A stretch of 38,906 bases of DNA, taken from NCBI GenBank assembly GCA_905381055.1, contig CAJPUR010000008.1, positions 1 through 38,906 on the forward strand, written 5' to 3'. This document shows, piece by piece, positions 17,918-29,665 of the stretch. Below the pieces are notes generated by a model, which saw only the letters and a program-made list of their open reading frames with translations, made no database searches and was not told where the DNA came from. The stretch's first letter is position 1. The number at the start of each line of letters is the position of its first letter. The DNA comes from an uncultured Flavobacteriaceae bacterium. Its GTDB lineage: Bacteria; Bacteroidota; Bacteroidia; Flavobacteriales; Flavobacteriaceae. The translations under genes were made by a program, and so were the position numbers.

Positions 17918-18598
17918 ATGAAAATAGAGAGAATTATAAGAGAATCAATTGATAAGTTTGATGATGACCATCATAGCGCCTCATTAACAACTCCTATTAG
18001 AAAAGATGCTTTTGATATAAGTGACCAGGAAAAGATATCACTAATTAGAAAAAATATTGAGAAAATTCTTCATGTTATTGGAATGGATTTAAATGATGAT
18101 AGTATAAAAGGTACTCCTGACAGAGTTGCCAAAATGTTTGTTAATGAAATTTTTAGTGGTCTAAACCCAAAAAATAAACCAAAATCATCAACTTTTGAAA
18201 ATAAATATAAATATGGTGAGATATTAATTGAAAAAAATATTACTTTATATTCTACTTGCGAACATCATCTTCTCCCAATATATGGTAAAGCTCATGTCGG
18301 TTATATCTCTAACGGTAATGTAGTAGGATTATCAAAAATGAACAGAATAGTTGATTATTTTTCAAGAAGACCTCAAGTACAAGAAAGACTCACCCTTCAA
18401 ATAGTAGAGGAACTACAAAAAGTTTTAAACACTAAAGATGTTGCCTGTGTAATTGACGCTAAACATATGTGTGTGAATTCAAGAGGTATAAATGACATAA
18501 GTAGTAGTACTATTACATCAGAATTTGGTGGAAAATTTAAAAACAAACAAACTAAAAGAGAATTTTTAGATTTTTTAAAAATCGAGACTGAATTTTAA
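17918..18598 (+). CDS. folE: GTP cyclohydrolase I
   Basis: A 226-residue enzyme that opens GTP to 7,8-dihydroneopterin triphosphate, the first step of folate and some pterin pathways. The zinc site is intact: Cys114 and His117 in STCEHHLLP, and Cys185 in [10 protein letters not shown]. The substrate segment [24 protein letters not shown] is standard, and GTPDRVAKM (65-73) precedes it. The N-terminal 40 residues are a variable extension. It is the first gene of a tight operon, and its stop overlaps the cysS start by one base (TAATG). Confidence 0.97.
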   Translation: MKIERIIRESIDKFDDDHHSASLTTPIRKDAFDISDQEKISLIRKNIEKILHVIGMDLNDDSIKGTPDRVAKMFVNEIFSGLNPKNKPKSSTFENKYKYGEILIEKNITLYSTCEHHLLPIYGKAHVGYISNGNVVGLSKMNRIVDYFSRRPQVQERLTLQIVEELQKVLNTKDVACVIDAKHMCVNSRGINDISSSTITSEFGGKFKNKQTKREFLDFLKIETEF

Positions 18599-20076
18599 TG
18601 CAAAATCTTAAGGTCTATAATTCGTTAAGCGGCAAAAAAGAGGTTTTTAAATCAATTGAAAAAAAGTTTGTTGGAATATATGTTTGTGGCCCCACTGTAT
18701 ACAATAAGGTTCATTTAGGTAATTGTAGGACATTTATTTCTTTTGATTTAATTTACAGATATTTTAAACATCTAGGATATAAAGTACGATATGTTAGAAA
18801 CATAACTGATGTAGGGCACTTAGAAGATGATTCTGAAAATGCAGAAGATAGAATTATAAAAAAAGCGAGAACTGAGAAAATTGAACCAATGGAGGTTGTT
18901 CAATTGTATACTGTCGATTTCCATAAAACATTAAGCTTATTCAATATACTTCCTCCAAGTATTGAACCGTCTGCTACAGGACACATAATTGAACAAATAG
19001 AAATTGTCAAATCAATTATTAAAAAGGGATATGCCTATGAAATTAATGGTTCTGTATATTTTGATGTTTCTAAATTTGATAATTCTTATAAATATGGGAA
19101 ATTAAGTAAACGAAACATTGAAGACTTAATTTCAAATACTCGAAATCTTGATGGACAATCAGATAAAAAAAATCCTCATGATTTTGCACTTTGGAAAAAA
19201 GCTGAACCTCAACACATTATGAGATGGAAATCTCCGTGGAGTGATGGATTTCCTGGATGGCATCTTGAGTGTACTGCTATGAGCAGGAAATATTTAGGTG
19301 AAAAATTTGATATTCATGGAGGTGGACTTGATTTAAAATTCCCTCATCACGAATGTGAAATTGCTCAATCTGAAGCTATAAATGATGGAAAAGAGTGTGT
19401 CAGATATTGGATGCATTCTAATATGTTAACTCTAAATGGTAAGAAAATGTCAAAATCTACTGGTAATAGTATTTTACCTGAGGAGATTTTTAATGGAAAA
19501 AATTCTTTATTTAAAAAAGAATTTTCCCCTGAGGTAGTTCGTTTTTTTATGCTCCAAGCTCATTACAGAAGCATCTTAGACATCAGTGAAGATGCATTAT
19601 TGGCCTCTGAAAAAGGCTATAAAAAACTCTGTGATGCCATAAGCCAGTTATCAGAAATAGAAACTAATAAAGAAACAACTGGATTTGATGTTACTAAATG
19701 GATTTCTAATTGTTATGGTGCTTTAAATGATGATTTCAATAGTCCAATATTGATTGCTAAAATATTTGATGCCGTTAAATATATTAATTCGTTAAATACT
19801 GGTATTGAATCAATTAATAAAAATGATTTCAAATTATTAGAGGAGAAAATTAAGTTTTTTTTCCATGAAATTCTCGGTCTTAATTTGATCAAATCAAAAA
19901 GTAAAACAAAAGAAAATAATTATATTGAAGAATTAATAAATTTAATTATAGATATAAGAAATAAAGCAAGATTTGATAATGATTTTGAAACTTCTGATAA
20001 AATTAGAGACAGCTTACTAAAATTAGGAGTTAAATTAAAAGATAGCAAAAAAGGTACTGAATTTAAAATTGATTGA
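18598..20076 (+). CDS. cysS: Cysteine--tRNA ligase
   Basis: A 492-residue class I synthetase. The HIGH-type motif is HLGN (39-42), KMSKS is at 283-287, and the zinc ligands are Cys30, Cys225 (HLECTAM), His250 and Glu254 (PHHECE). The C-terminal DALR-like anticodon-binding region follows after about 340. All key residues are present. It overlaps folE by one base, and yidD starts 3 bases after its stop, so translational coupling is likely. Confidence 0.97.
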   Translation: MQNLKVYNSLSGKKEVFKSIEKKFVGIYVCGPTVYNKVHLGNCRTFISFDLIYRYFKHLGYKVRYVRNITDVGHLEDDSENAEDRIIKKARTEKIEPMEVVQLYTVDFHKTLSLFNILPPSIEPSATGHIIEQIEIVKSIIKKGYAYEINGSVYFDVSKFDNSYKYGKLSKRNIEDLISNTRNLDGQSDKKNPHDFALWKKAEPQHIMRWKSPWSDGFPGWHLECTAMSRKYLGEKFDIHGGGLDLKFPHHECEIAQSEAINDGKECVRYWMHSNMLTLNGKKMSKSTGNSILPEEIFNGKNSLFKKEFSPEVVRFFMLQAHYRSILDISEDALLASEKGYKKLCDAISQLSEIETNKETTGFDVTKWISNCYGALNDDFNSPILIAKIFDAVKYINSLNTGIESINKNDFKLLEEKIKFFFHEILGLNLIKSKSKTKENNYIEELINLIIDIRNKARFDNDFETSDKIRDSLLKLGVKLKDSKKGTEFKID

Positions 20077-20079
20077 ATT

Positions 20080-20301
20080 ATGAAAAAATTTTTTTCTAAA
20101 CCATTTATAATTTTAATTAGAATTTACCAAAAAATTATTTCACCTGTTTTACCTGCTTCTTGCAGATATAGTCCTACTTGCTCAACTTATGCAATTCAAT
20201 CATTGAAAAAATATAACTTAATTAAAGCCATATATTTAATTTTAATCAGAATTTTTAAATGTCATCCATGGAGTAAAGGAGGATTTGATCCTGTCCCATA
20301 A
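20080..20301 (+). CDS. yidD: Membrane protein insertion efficiency factor YidD
   Basis: A 73-residue protein with an amphipathic N-terminal helix (residues 5-24) and the family core CRYSPTCSTYAIQSLKKY (28-45), then FKCHPWSKGGFDPVP. All three conserved cysteines are present. It helps YidC-dependent membrane insertion. It is usually next to rnpA/yidC elsewhere; here it sits between cysS and lgt. Confidence 0.95.
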   Translation: MKKFFSKPFIILIRIYQKIISPVLPASCRYSPTCSTYAIQSLKKYNLIKAIYLILIRIFKCHPWSKGGFDPVP

Positions 20302-20338
20302 TTAAATTCATTCAAAATTTTAACTAAATTTACAATCA

Positions 20339-21211
20339 ATGAACTTTATTCAAAAAATTGAGTGGGCACCAAGTGAAACTCTATTTAAAATAGGATCTTT
20401 TGGTATACATTACTACAGTTTGATGTTTGTAATTGCTTTTTCTTTTGGATATTATTTAATGAAAAATATTTATAAAAAAGAAAATATAAGTGTTGATTTT
20501 ATTGACCCACTTCTTGTTTATTTAGTTGTTTCAACTTTAATTGGCGCTAGGCTGGGTGAAGTTTTTTTTTATAATTGGACTTACTACAATAATCATCTTT
20601 TAGAAATTTTTCTTCCTATTAGAGAAAGATCTGGTAGTAGTTTTTTATTTGGAATAATAGAAAATTATGAATTTATAGGTTTTAGAGGACTTTCAAGCCA
20701 TGGAGCATCAATTGGTATTATTTTGGGTCTTTATCTTTATCAAAAAAAATATAAGTTTAAGCCTCTTTTATGGATACTGGATAAATTATCAATTCCTGTA
20801 AGTTTAGGAGCGGGATTTGTGAGAATTGGAAATTTTTTTAATTCTGAAATCGTTGGAAATTATACTGGAAATAATTTTGGTGTTATTTTTATGAACAGAG
20901 GAGAATCTCTTCCAAGACATCCAGCTCAAATATATGAGGCCATTGGTTATTTTTTACTTTTTTTATTACTAAGGTTCTTATACAAAAATGAATTTGGTGT
21001 TAAAAAAGGTTATATTTTTGGAATGTTTCTTTTTGGTATGTTTACAATTAGATTTTTAATTGAATTCGTGAAAGAAAGCCAGGGAGGATTTGAATCTGAT
21101 TTTAATTTGTTATCTACCGGACAGTGGCTAAGTATTCCGTTAATTATTTTTGGTTTATTTTTCTTATTCAGAAGTATTTTGGTAAGTAAAAAATTAAAAA
21201 ATGAATCTTAA
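20339..21211 (+). CDS. lgt: Prolipoprotein diacylglyceryl transferase
   Basis: A 290-residue inner-membrane enzyme with about seven transmembrane segments that adds diacylglycerol to the lipobox cysteine of prelipoproteins. Visible family marks are GARLGEVFFYNW, FRGLSSHGASIGIILG, the Lgt signature around AGFVRIGNFFNSEIVG, and RHPAQIYEAIGYF. It serves the several lipoproteins of this window. The gene follows yidD by 37 bases and overlaps the next gene by 11 bases. Confidence 0.96.
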   Translation: MNFIQKIEWAPSETLFKIGSFGIHYYSLMFVIAFSFGYYLMKNIYKKENISVDFIDPLLVYLVVSTLIGARLGEVFFYNWTYYNNHLLEIFLPIRERSGSSFLFGIIENYEFIGFRGLSSHGASIGIILGLYLYQKKYKFKPLLWILDKLSIPVSLGAGFVRIGNFFNSEIVGNYTGNNFGVIFMNRGESLPRHPAQIYEAIGYFLLFLLLRFLYKNEFGVKKGYIFGMFLFGMFTIRFLIEFVKESQGGFESDFNLLSTGQWLSIPLIIFGLFFLFRSILVSKKLKNES

Positions 21212-21737
21212 TAAGATTAAATATCCAATTGGCAGATTTGAACCAAATAATAATAAATTTGACCTAAAATACGTTAAAAAAAACATTGAGATCTTAAAAA
21301 ATTTCCCTATGGAATTAGATGATGAAATTAATATTTTAAGTTTAAATCAAATTAATACTCCATATAGAGAAAAAGGTTGGACAATTTTGCAATTAATTCA
21401 CCATCTGGCAGACAGCCATAGTGTTGCATATATTAGATGTAAGCTTGCAGTATATAAAAATGATATATCTGTTAATGATTATATTCCAGATAAATGGGCG
21501 AATTCTATTGATGCCAAACAAAATAATTATAAAGAAAGTTTATTAATTCTTGAAGGGTTGCATGCTAGGTGGTCAACTTTTTTTATGAATTTATCTGAGA
21601 AAAAATTTAAATCTAGATATTATTATCCTGCTAGGAAAAAATTTTACTCCATTTATGATGTTTTAGGCTTATATGCTTGGCATAGTAAGCATCATTTACA
21701 ACATATAAAAAATATAAAAATAAGAATGAATTGGTAA
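21201..21737 (+). CDS. DinB-family metal-dependent protein, YfiT/BstA-like
   Basis: A 178-residue four-helix protein. The start KYPIGRFEPNN and the metal motifs LIHHLADSH (65-73) and WHSKHHLQHI (about 160-170) match the YfiT subgroup of DinB proteins, whose best-known members are bacillithiol S-transferases. The histidines expected to bind a divalent metal are present. A thiol-transferase role is plausible because several Bacteroidota make bacillithiol, but the thiol is not shown here. The start lies inside the end of lgt (11-base overlap). The stop is 3 bases from the convergent secDF stop. Confidence 0.85.
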   Translation: MNLNKIKYPIGRFEPNNNKFDLKYVKKNIEILKNFPMELDDEINILSLNQINTPYREKGWTILQLIHHLADSHSVAYIRCKLAVYKNDISVNDYIPDKWANSIDAKQNNYKESLLILEGLHARWSTFFMNLSEKKFKSRYYYPARKKFYSIYDVLGLYAWHSKHHLQHIKNIKIRMNW

Positions 21738-21740
21738 ATT

Positions 21741-24701
21741 TCAACTAGTATAGTATTTGTCTTTCTTTTGAGTATCAAACATTATCGGTGTCGCAATAAA
21801 AACTGAGGAATATGTTCCAACTAAAACACCAATAATTAATGCGAACATAAATCCTCTAATAGATTCTCCACCAAAAATAAAAATTGAAATTAAAACTATC
21901 AAAGTTGTTAATGAAGTATTTAGTGTTCTACTTAAAGTAGAATTCAATGCACTATTAATATTTTTGTCTAATTCCCAATTTTTGTGTTGACCAAAATATT
22001 CTCTAATTCTGTCAAAAACAACTACGGTATCATTTAAAGAATATCCTATAACTGTTAAAATTGCAGCAATGAAAGCTTGATTAATTTCCATACTAAAAGG
22101 CATAAAAGTGTATGTTAATGAAAAAATACCTAATACAATTAAAACATCGTGAAATACTGCAGCAACTGCCCCAAGAGAAAATTGCCACTTCCTAAATCTG
22201 AAAAGAATATATAGAAAAACAACTACTAATGACCCTACAACGGCTAAAAATGAATTTTTTTTAATGTCATCGGCAATTGTTGGTCCAACCTTTATTGATG
22301 ACATAATTCCAACTTGCTTTTCATCTGAACCATTTATAAAATCGTCATAAGTTAAGTCCTTTGGAAGAAATTGTTTAAGGGAGTTATATAATTTGTTTGA
22401 AATTTCAATATCAACTTCATTACCTTCTTCGTCTACCTTATATTTGGTTGTAATTTTTAATTGATTCTCCTCTCCAAAAGTTTTAACTTCAGCACTTCCA
22501 AAAGTTTGATTTAAAGTCCCTTGGATAGAAAAAGGCTTTACAACTTGATCAAATCTAACAGTAAATGATCTACCTCCAACAAAATCTACACCTTGATTTA
22601 GACCATTTGTAAAAAGTGAAAAAATACAAATTAAAAGAGCAATAGATGAAAACAAGTATGATAAAAACCTTTTACTTAAAAACTTTATTGATAAATTTTG
22701 AAATAATGAATTAGTAAGTTTTGTTGCAAAAGACACATCTTTTCCTCTCTCCCCTCTTGAATCTACAAGTAATCGAGTAATAAAAATTGCAGTAAATAAT
22801 GAAGTGGCGATACCAATTAATAAAGTAGTAGCAAAACCTTTAATTGGTCCTGTTCCAAAAATAAATAATATTAAAGCTGTTAAACCAGTCGTTATATTTG
22901 CATCTAATATTGATGATAATGCATTATTAAAGCCATCTGAAACAGATTTTTTTAAACCTTTACCTTTTCTTAATTCTTCTCTTACTCTTTCGAAAATTAA
23001 TACATTAGCATCTACGGAAATTCCAATTGTAAGGACAATACCAGCAATTCCAGGTAAAGTTAGGACTGCTCCCATACCAGATAAAATTCCAAAAATTAAT
23101 AAAATATTTAAAACTAGTGCTAGATCAGCAAAAAAACCAGAAAGACCATAATAAAAAATCATCCACCCTAAAACGAAGAGTAGAGCAATCAAAAAAGAAT
23201 TAATACCACTTTCAATTGCCTCTTTACCTAATGAAGGACCAACAATTTCCGATTGAATTATTTCAGCAGATGCAGGAAGTTTTCCTGCTCTTAAAACATT
23301 TGCTAAATCAATTGCTTCATTTAAACTGAAATCCCCAGTGATTTCAGATCTTCCACCTGAAATCGCGCCATTTGAAACTCCAGGAGCAGAATAAACTATA
23401 TCATCTAAAACAATAGCAATATTGCTAGACTGTTTAAAGGCTTTTTCAGTCATAGCTTCCCAAACCCTTGCTCCCTTTGCATTCATTTGCATTGAAACAG
23501 CAGCTTGTCCAAGTTGATCATAAGTTTGAAGTGCATCTACAACAACTCCTCCACTCAAAGGTGGAATCCCATCTCTATTAGATTTTAAGACATACAAATC
23601 GACTAAATTATTTTCAGGGTCAGCTTTACCAAATAAGAAAGTTACATACCTATATTCAGAGGGTAAAAGTCTTCTAACTTGAGGATTATTTAGATAACTT
23701 AAAACCTTTTCTTTGTCTTTATCCAAAAATTGAGCAATAACAGGACCCCCCTGGTAACCTGAACCTTTAATTAACTCTAACAAAGGATTTAAATTTGATA
23801 AATTAGAAATAGAATCACTAGCCTCAACATCAGCCAATAAATCGTCAATAGCAGAAGATGTATTTTTACTACTTTCCTTTTTAATGTTATTTTGTTTTTC
23901 AATTTGAGCAATTAATTTATCAGCATCATATAAAAAATTTATGAATCTATCATTTTTAAATGTTTCCCAAAACTCTAACTGAGCTGTACTTTGAAGTAAA
24001 TTCTTGACTCTTTCAACTTCTCTTGCTCCTGGAAGTTCAACTAAAATCCTTCCAGAATTTCCAAGCCTCTGAATGTTAGGTTGCGTAACTCCAAACTTAT
24101 CAATTCTTTTTCTTAAAACTTCAAATGCAGATATAATTGATTCATCAATTTTTTTTCTTAAAATAGGTTTAACATCATCATCTGTCATTTCAAAATTTAT
24201 TTCATCACTTAGAGTTCTATTTGCAAAAATCTCTGGTGAGGATAGATTGATTGAACCTTTATTATCTTCAAAAGCCTCAAAAAATGAATCAATGTAAGGT
24301 TGATCAGAGCTTTTTTGTAAAAAATCAGCATCATCTAAAGATTTATTAAAAATTGGATTTTTAGAATAATCTGATAAACCTTTTAATATATCTTTTACTG
24401 AAATTTGAAGTATAACATTTATTCCACCTTTTAAATCTAATCCTTTATTTAATTCTTTCTCCTTAGAATCATTATAAGAAGTAAAACCTAAAATAGAGAT
24501 ATTACCAATTGAATCTAAATATTGAATTTGAGCTTGATCTCTCAGGGATATATAATTATCCTTATCATTAGAAAATTTATTAATTGCAAACTGCTTTGCT
24601 TTATCTTCCTGATTAGAAGCTATAAATGAAAAAGAAAGCTGATATAAACTTACAATTGTAAATAAAATAGCAAATATTTTTACAAGACCATTATTTAACA
24701 T
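21741..24701 (-). CDS. secDF: Protein translocase subunit SecDF (fused)
   Basis: A 986-residue fusion of SecD and SecF, the proton-driven inner-membrane partners of SecYEG. The SecD half begins with one transmembrane segment, then LNKGLDLKGGINVIL, the periplasmic P1 domain, and the TM4 motif GISVDANVLIFERVREELRKG. The SecF half carries GVDFVGG near its start and GYSLNDTVVVFDRIREYF in its membrane block. A low-complexity insertion lies at about residues 270-300. Single-chain SecDF is common in Bacteroidota. It is transcribed alone from the promoter at 24733-24764. Confidence 0.97.
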   Translation of the reverse strand: MLNNGLVKIFAILFTIVSLYQLSFSFIASNQEDKAKQFAINKFSNDKDNYISLRDQAQIQYLDSIGNISILGFTSYNDSKEKELNKGLDLKGGINVILQISVKDILKGLSDYSKNPIFNKSLDDADFLQKSSDQPYIDSFFEAFEDNKGSINLSSPEIFANRTLSDEINFEMTDDDVKPILRKKIDESIISAFEVLRKRIDKFGVTQPNIQRLGNSGRILVELPGAREVERVKNLLQSTAQLEFWETFKNDRFINFLYDADKLIAQIEKQNNIKKESSKNTSSAIDDLLADVEASDSISNLSNLNPLLELIKGSGYQGGPVIAQFLDKDKEKVLSYLNNPQVRRLLPSEYRYVTFLFGKADPENNLVDLYVLKSNRDGIPPLSGGVVVDALQTYDQLGQAAVSMQMNAKGARVWEAMTEKAFKQSSNIAIVLDDIVYSAPGVSNGAISGGRSEITGDFSLNEAIDLANVLRAGKLPASAEIIQSEIVGPSLGKEAIESGINSFLIALLFVLGWMIFYYGLSGFFADLALVLNILLIFGILSGMGAVLTLPGIAGIVLTIGISVDANVLIFERVREELRKGKGLKKSVSDGFNNALSSILDANITTGLTALILFIFGTGPIKGFATTLLIGIATSLFTAIFITRLLVDSRGERGKDVSFATKLTNSLFQNLSIKFLSKRFLSYLFSSIALLICIFSLFTNGLNQGVDFVGGRSFTVRFDQVVKPFSIQGTLNQTFGSAEVKTFGEENQLKITTKYKVDEEGNEVDIEISNKLYNSLKQFLPKDLTYDDFINGSDEKQVGIMSSIKVGPTIADDIKKNSFLAVVGSLVVVFLYILFRFRKWQFSLGAVAAVFHDVLIVLGIFSLTYTFMPFSMEINQAFIAAILTVIGYSLNDTVVVFDRIREYFGQHKNWELDKNINSALNSTLSRTLNTSLTTLIVLISIFIFGGESIRGFMFALIIGVLVGTYSSVFIATPIMFDTQKKDKYYTS

Positions 24702-24732
24702 TACACTTAGTAATTTAAAATATAAAAGTTAG

Positions 24733-24764
24733 CAAATATAAAATTTACCTTATTATTTAACAAC
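24733..24764 (-). promoter_or_regulatory. Putative secDF promoter
   Basis: On the minus strand a GTTG (24761-24764) and TATATTTG (24733-24740) are exactly 20 bases apart. They match the Bacteroidota pair TTTG / TAnnTTTG, the first with one mismatch. The secDF start lies about 30 bases downstream. This is the best-formed promoter in the window. Confidence 0.6.
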
Positions 24765-24796
24765 TTTATTACGATTCTTTGGGATTATTAATAATG

Positions 24797-25729
24797 TCAA
24801 AGTATTTTGTCTAAGGCATCATTCATTTTTCTTACAGCCTCTGAACTTTTATTAAACTTAAAAGTTTCATCTTTATTCAATTCTATCTCTAAAATTGAAT
24901 CAATACCATTTTTACCAATTACACAAGGAACACCAATACATATGTCTTTTTGACCATATTCCCCATCTAAAAAAACTGAACATGGAATTATTTTTTTTTG
25001 ATCATTTAAAATACTATCAACTAAATAAGAAACTGAAGCACCTGGGGCATACCATGCAGAAGTACCAAGAAGTTTAGTCAAAGTAGCACCACCTACCATA
25101 GTAGAATTTGATATTTCAGAAAGCTTTTGATTACTTAAAAAATCACTAACAGGTATTCCATTATAGGTAGCAAGTCTGGTTAAAGGAATCATTGTGGTGT
25201 CTCCATGTCCACCGATAACCATTCCCTGGATATCACTTGCAGGCTTATTCATAGCAATTGATAAATATGTTTTAAATCTCGAACTGTCAAGAGCACCTCC
25301 CATTCCAATAATTCTATTTTTACTTAAACCACTTACTTTTAGGGCCAAATATGCCATTGTATCCATGGGATTTGAAACGACAATAATAATAGTATTAGGT
25401 GAATTAGATAAAATTTTATCAACAACTGATTTAACAATTTCAGCATTTATTCCTATGAGCTCCTCTCTGGTCATTCCTGGCTTTCTTGGAACACCAGATG
25501 TTATTACTACTACATCACTATTAGAAGTTAAAGAGAAATCATTAGTAGCCCCAATAATTCTTGTGTTAAATCCTAACGTAGTTGAAGTTTGAGATAAATC
25601 CAAAGCCTTTCCTTCTGCTAATCCTTTTTTTATATCTAATAATATAACTTCACTAGCAATACTTTTTAAAGAAATATATTCAGCGCATGACGAACCAACG
25701 TTACCAGCACCAATAATTGAAACTTTCAT
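24797..25729 (-). CDS. mdh: Malate dehydrogenase (LDH-like type)
   Basis: A 310-residue NAD-dependent TCA-cycle enzyme. The dinucleotide motif IIGAGNVGSS lies at 5-14, Asp32 marks NAD preference, and the mobile loop VPRKPGMTREEL holds Arg82 and Arg88. Arg82 at the specificity position favours malate over lactate. The catalytic His175 is in GGHGDTT, with Arg151 in DSSRF. It lies 29 bases downstream of gyrB with a possible promoter of its own in that gap. Confidence 0.95.
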   Translation of the reverse strand: MKVSIIGAGNVGSSCAEYISLKSIASEVILLDIKKGLAEGKALDLSQTSTTLGFNTRIIGATNDFSLTSNSDVVVITSGVPRKPGMTREELIGINAEIVKSVVDKILSNSPNTIIIVVSNPMDTMAYLALKVSGLSKNRIIGMGGALDSSRFKTYLSIAMNKPASDIQGMVIGGHGDTTMIPLTRLATYNGIPVSDFLSNQKLSEISNSTMVGGATLTKLLGTSAWYAPGASVSYLVDSILNDQKKIIPCSVFLDGEYGQKDICIGVPCVIGKNGIDSILEIELNKDETFKFNKSSEAVRKMNDALDKIL

Positions 25730-25746
25730 GGTATGATTTTTTTTTA

Positions 25747-25754
25747 CAAATTTA
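25747..25754 (-). promoter_or_regulatory. Putative promoter -7 element (TAAATTTG) for mdh
   Basis: The minus strand reads TAAATTTG, fitting TAnnTTTG, in the 29-base gap between gyrB and mdh. Any -33 box would lie inside the gyrB 3' end. AT-rich sequence makes chance matches likely. Confidence 0.35.
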
Positions 25755-25758
25755 AAAA

Positions 25759-27708
<1,950 letters not shown>

Positions 27709-27739
27709 TTAAGTTTTATAACCTCTCAAGGAATACTAT

Positions 27740-27747
27740 CAAATATA
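27740..27747 (-). promoter_or_regulatory. Putative promoter -7 element (TATATTTG) for gyrB
   Basis: The minus strand reads TATATTTG, fitting TAnnTTTG, 41 bases before the gyrB ATG. The expected -33 position reads GTTA, a weak match. Confidence 0.45.
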
Positions 27748-27852
27748 CGAAATAGCTTAGTTTTTTTTAACTTAAAAGGTCCTGGAACCCTTGAAGTTAT
27801 TAACATAATTAGCTTATAAAAAACAAAGCAAAAAGATAATTAATATGTGGTT

Positions 27853-29520
27853 CTAATCATAAGAATCTGAATGAACTTTTGATACTGCCCTTCCACTTGG
27901 ATCATTCATGTTTTTAAAAGCTTCGTCCCATTCAAGTGCTATAGGAGTGCTACAGGCAACTGAAGGTACTGAGGGAACTGATAAAGCAGAAGCATCACTT
28001 GGAAAATGCTCTTCAAAAATACTTCGATAATAAAACTCCTCTTTATTTTGAGGAGTTTGAAGGGGAAATCTAAAATGAGCATTTTTAAATTGTTCGTTAG
28101 TTACTTTTTTATCTACTAAATCTTTTAAAGTATCAATCCAAGTGTATCCTACACCGTCAGAAAACTGTTCTTTTTGTCTCCAAGCAACAGACTTAGGTAA
28201 ATATTTCTCAAATGCTTTTCTTACAACCCATTTTTCCATTCTATCATCATTAATCATTTTATCTTTAGGGTTAATTCTCATTGCTACGTCAATAAAATCC
28301 TTATCTAAGAAAGGGACTCTCCCCTCAATCCCCCAAGCTGCAAGGGATTTATTAGCCCTTAGACAATCATACTGATGAAGCTTATTTAATTTTCTAACAG
28401 TTTCATCATGGAATTCTTTAGCATTTGGAGCTTTATGAAAATATAAATATCCACCAAATAATTCATCTGCTCCTTCACCAGAAAGTACCATCTTAATACC
28501 AAGCGATTTAATTGATCTTGCCATCAAATACATTGGAGTTGAAGCTCTAATAGTTGTAATATCATAAGTTTCAAGATGATATATTACATCCTTAATTGCG
28601 TCAAGTCCTTCTTGAATAGTGAAAATCACTTCATGATGAACCGTCCCAATATGGTTCGCTACTTTTTTTGCCGCAATTAAGTCAGGTGATCCTTCCAATC
28701 CAACTGAAAATGAATGTAATTTAGAAAGCTTAACAGACTTTCCTCCATCCTTAGGATTTTCCATTGAAGTAAATACTTTGGCTAAAGCAGAAGTTACAGA
28801 TGAGTCCAAACCTCCAGATAATAGAACGCCATAAGGAACATCACTCATTAATTGACGCTTAACTGCAGAAGACAATGAATTATGAATATGAGAAATATTT
28901 GTTTGATTTTTGGAAATTTTTTCATATTCCATCCAATCCCTCTTATACCAAGTAGTTAATTTTTTATTTTTACTATGTAAATATTTGCCAGGAGGGAATA
29001 ATTCAATTTTAGAACAAATTCCCTCTAATGCCTTTAATTCAGAAGCTACATAGAAAGTTCCATTTTGATCCCATCCCATATATAATGGAATGATTCCAAT
29101 ATGGTCACGTGAAATAAAAAATTCATTTTCTTTCGTGTCGTAAATTGCAAAACCAAAAATACCATTCAATTCATCTAAAAAACTTATACCCAAAATTGAA
29201 TAAAGTGCAATGATTATTTCACAATCTGATTCAGTCTGAAAGTTATAACCCTTGCAAAATTTTTCCCGAAGCTCTAAATGATTATAAATTTCACCGTTGG
29301 CAGCCAAAACATATCTTTTATCTTCACTATAAAGAGGTTGTTTTCCAGAGGCAGGATCAACAATTGCAAGCCTTTCATGACTCATTATTACTTTTTCATT
29401 TGAAAAGACTCCACTCCAATCAGGACCTCTATGCCTAATAGACTTTGACATTTCCAAAACTTTAGGACGCAACAAAGCTGATTTTTCCTTTAAATCAAAA
29501 GCACAAACAATTCCACACAT
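27853..29520 (-). CDS. asnB: Asparagine synthase B (glutamine-hydrolysing)
   Basis: A 555-residue enzyme making asparagine from aspartate, ATP and glutamine. Cys2, exposed after removal of Met1, is the glutaminase nucleophile. The glutaminase domain shows RHRGPDWSG (29-37) and ANGEIYNH (74-81). The synthetase PP-loop SGGLDSS lies at 235-241, and LSGEGADELFGGY follows at about 350. Length is normal for the E. coli AsnB type. It stands alone downstream of the palindrome at 29604-29640, with a possible promoter 25 bases before its start. Confidence 0.97.
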   Translation of the reverse strand: MCGIVCAFDLKEKSALLRPKVLEMSKSIRHRGPDWSGVFSNEKVIMSHERLAIVDPASGKQPLYSEDKRYVLAANGEIYNHLELREKFCKGYNFQTESDCEIIIALYSILGISFLDELNGIFGFAIYDTKENEFFISRDHIGIIPLYMGWDQNGTFYVASELKALEGICSKIELFPPGKYLHSKNKKLTTWYKRDWMEYEKISKNQTNISHIHNSLSSAVKRQLMSDVPYGVLLSGGLDSSVTSALAKVFTSMENPKDGGKSVKLSKLHSFSVGLEGSPDLIAAKKVANHIGTVHHEVIFTIQEGLDAIKDVIYHLETYDITTIRASTPMYLMARSIKSLGIKMVLSGEGADELFGGYLYFHKAPNAKEFHDETVRKLNKLHQYDCLRANKSLAAWGIEGRVPFLDKDFIDVAMRINPKDKMINDDRMEKWVVRKAFEKYLPKSVAWRQKEQFSDGVGYTWIDTLKDLVDKKVTNEQFKNAHFRFPLQTPQNKEEFYYRSIFEEHFPSDASALSVPSVPSVACSTPIALEWDEAFKNMNDPSGRAVSKVHSDSYD

Positions 29521-29544
29521 TATTTAAATTTTAAACAAAAATAT

Positions 29545-29552
29545 CAAATTTA
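29545..29552 (-). promoter_or_regulatory. Putative promoter -7 element (TAAATTTG) for asnB
   Basis: The minus strand reads TAAATTTG, fitting TAnnTTTG, 25 bases before the asnB start. The surrounding DNA is nearly pure A/T, so confidence is limited. Confidence 0.4.
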
Positions 29553-29603
29553 ATTAATTTTATAAAATGTTTCATATTAAATAATTGAATTTATTAATAT
29601 AAA

Positions 29604-29640
29604 TTAATTAATTAGTTTAAAATTTAAACTAATTAATTAA
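29604..29640. repeat. 37-base perfect A/T-rich palindrome between genes
   Basis: Perfect 18-base arms (29604-29621 and 29623-29640) surround one central base. The left arm reads TTAATTAATTAGTTTAAA. It lies 26 bases past the stop of the amidohydrolase-like gene and upstream of asnB, both on the minus strand. It could end the envelope operon, although no T-run follows on the minus strand, or it could be a protein-binding site near the asnB promoter. Confidence 0.6.
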
Positions 29641-29665
29641 AAAAAATAATGTTAAATTAATGTTT

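Noticed and set aside
22804-23151. Open frame opposite secDF
   Set aside because: It is a mirror of the secDF coding pattern with no start context or recognisable domain.
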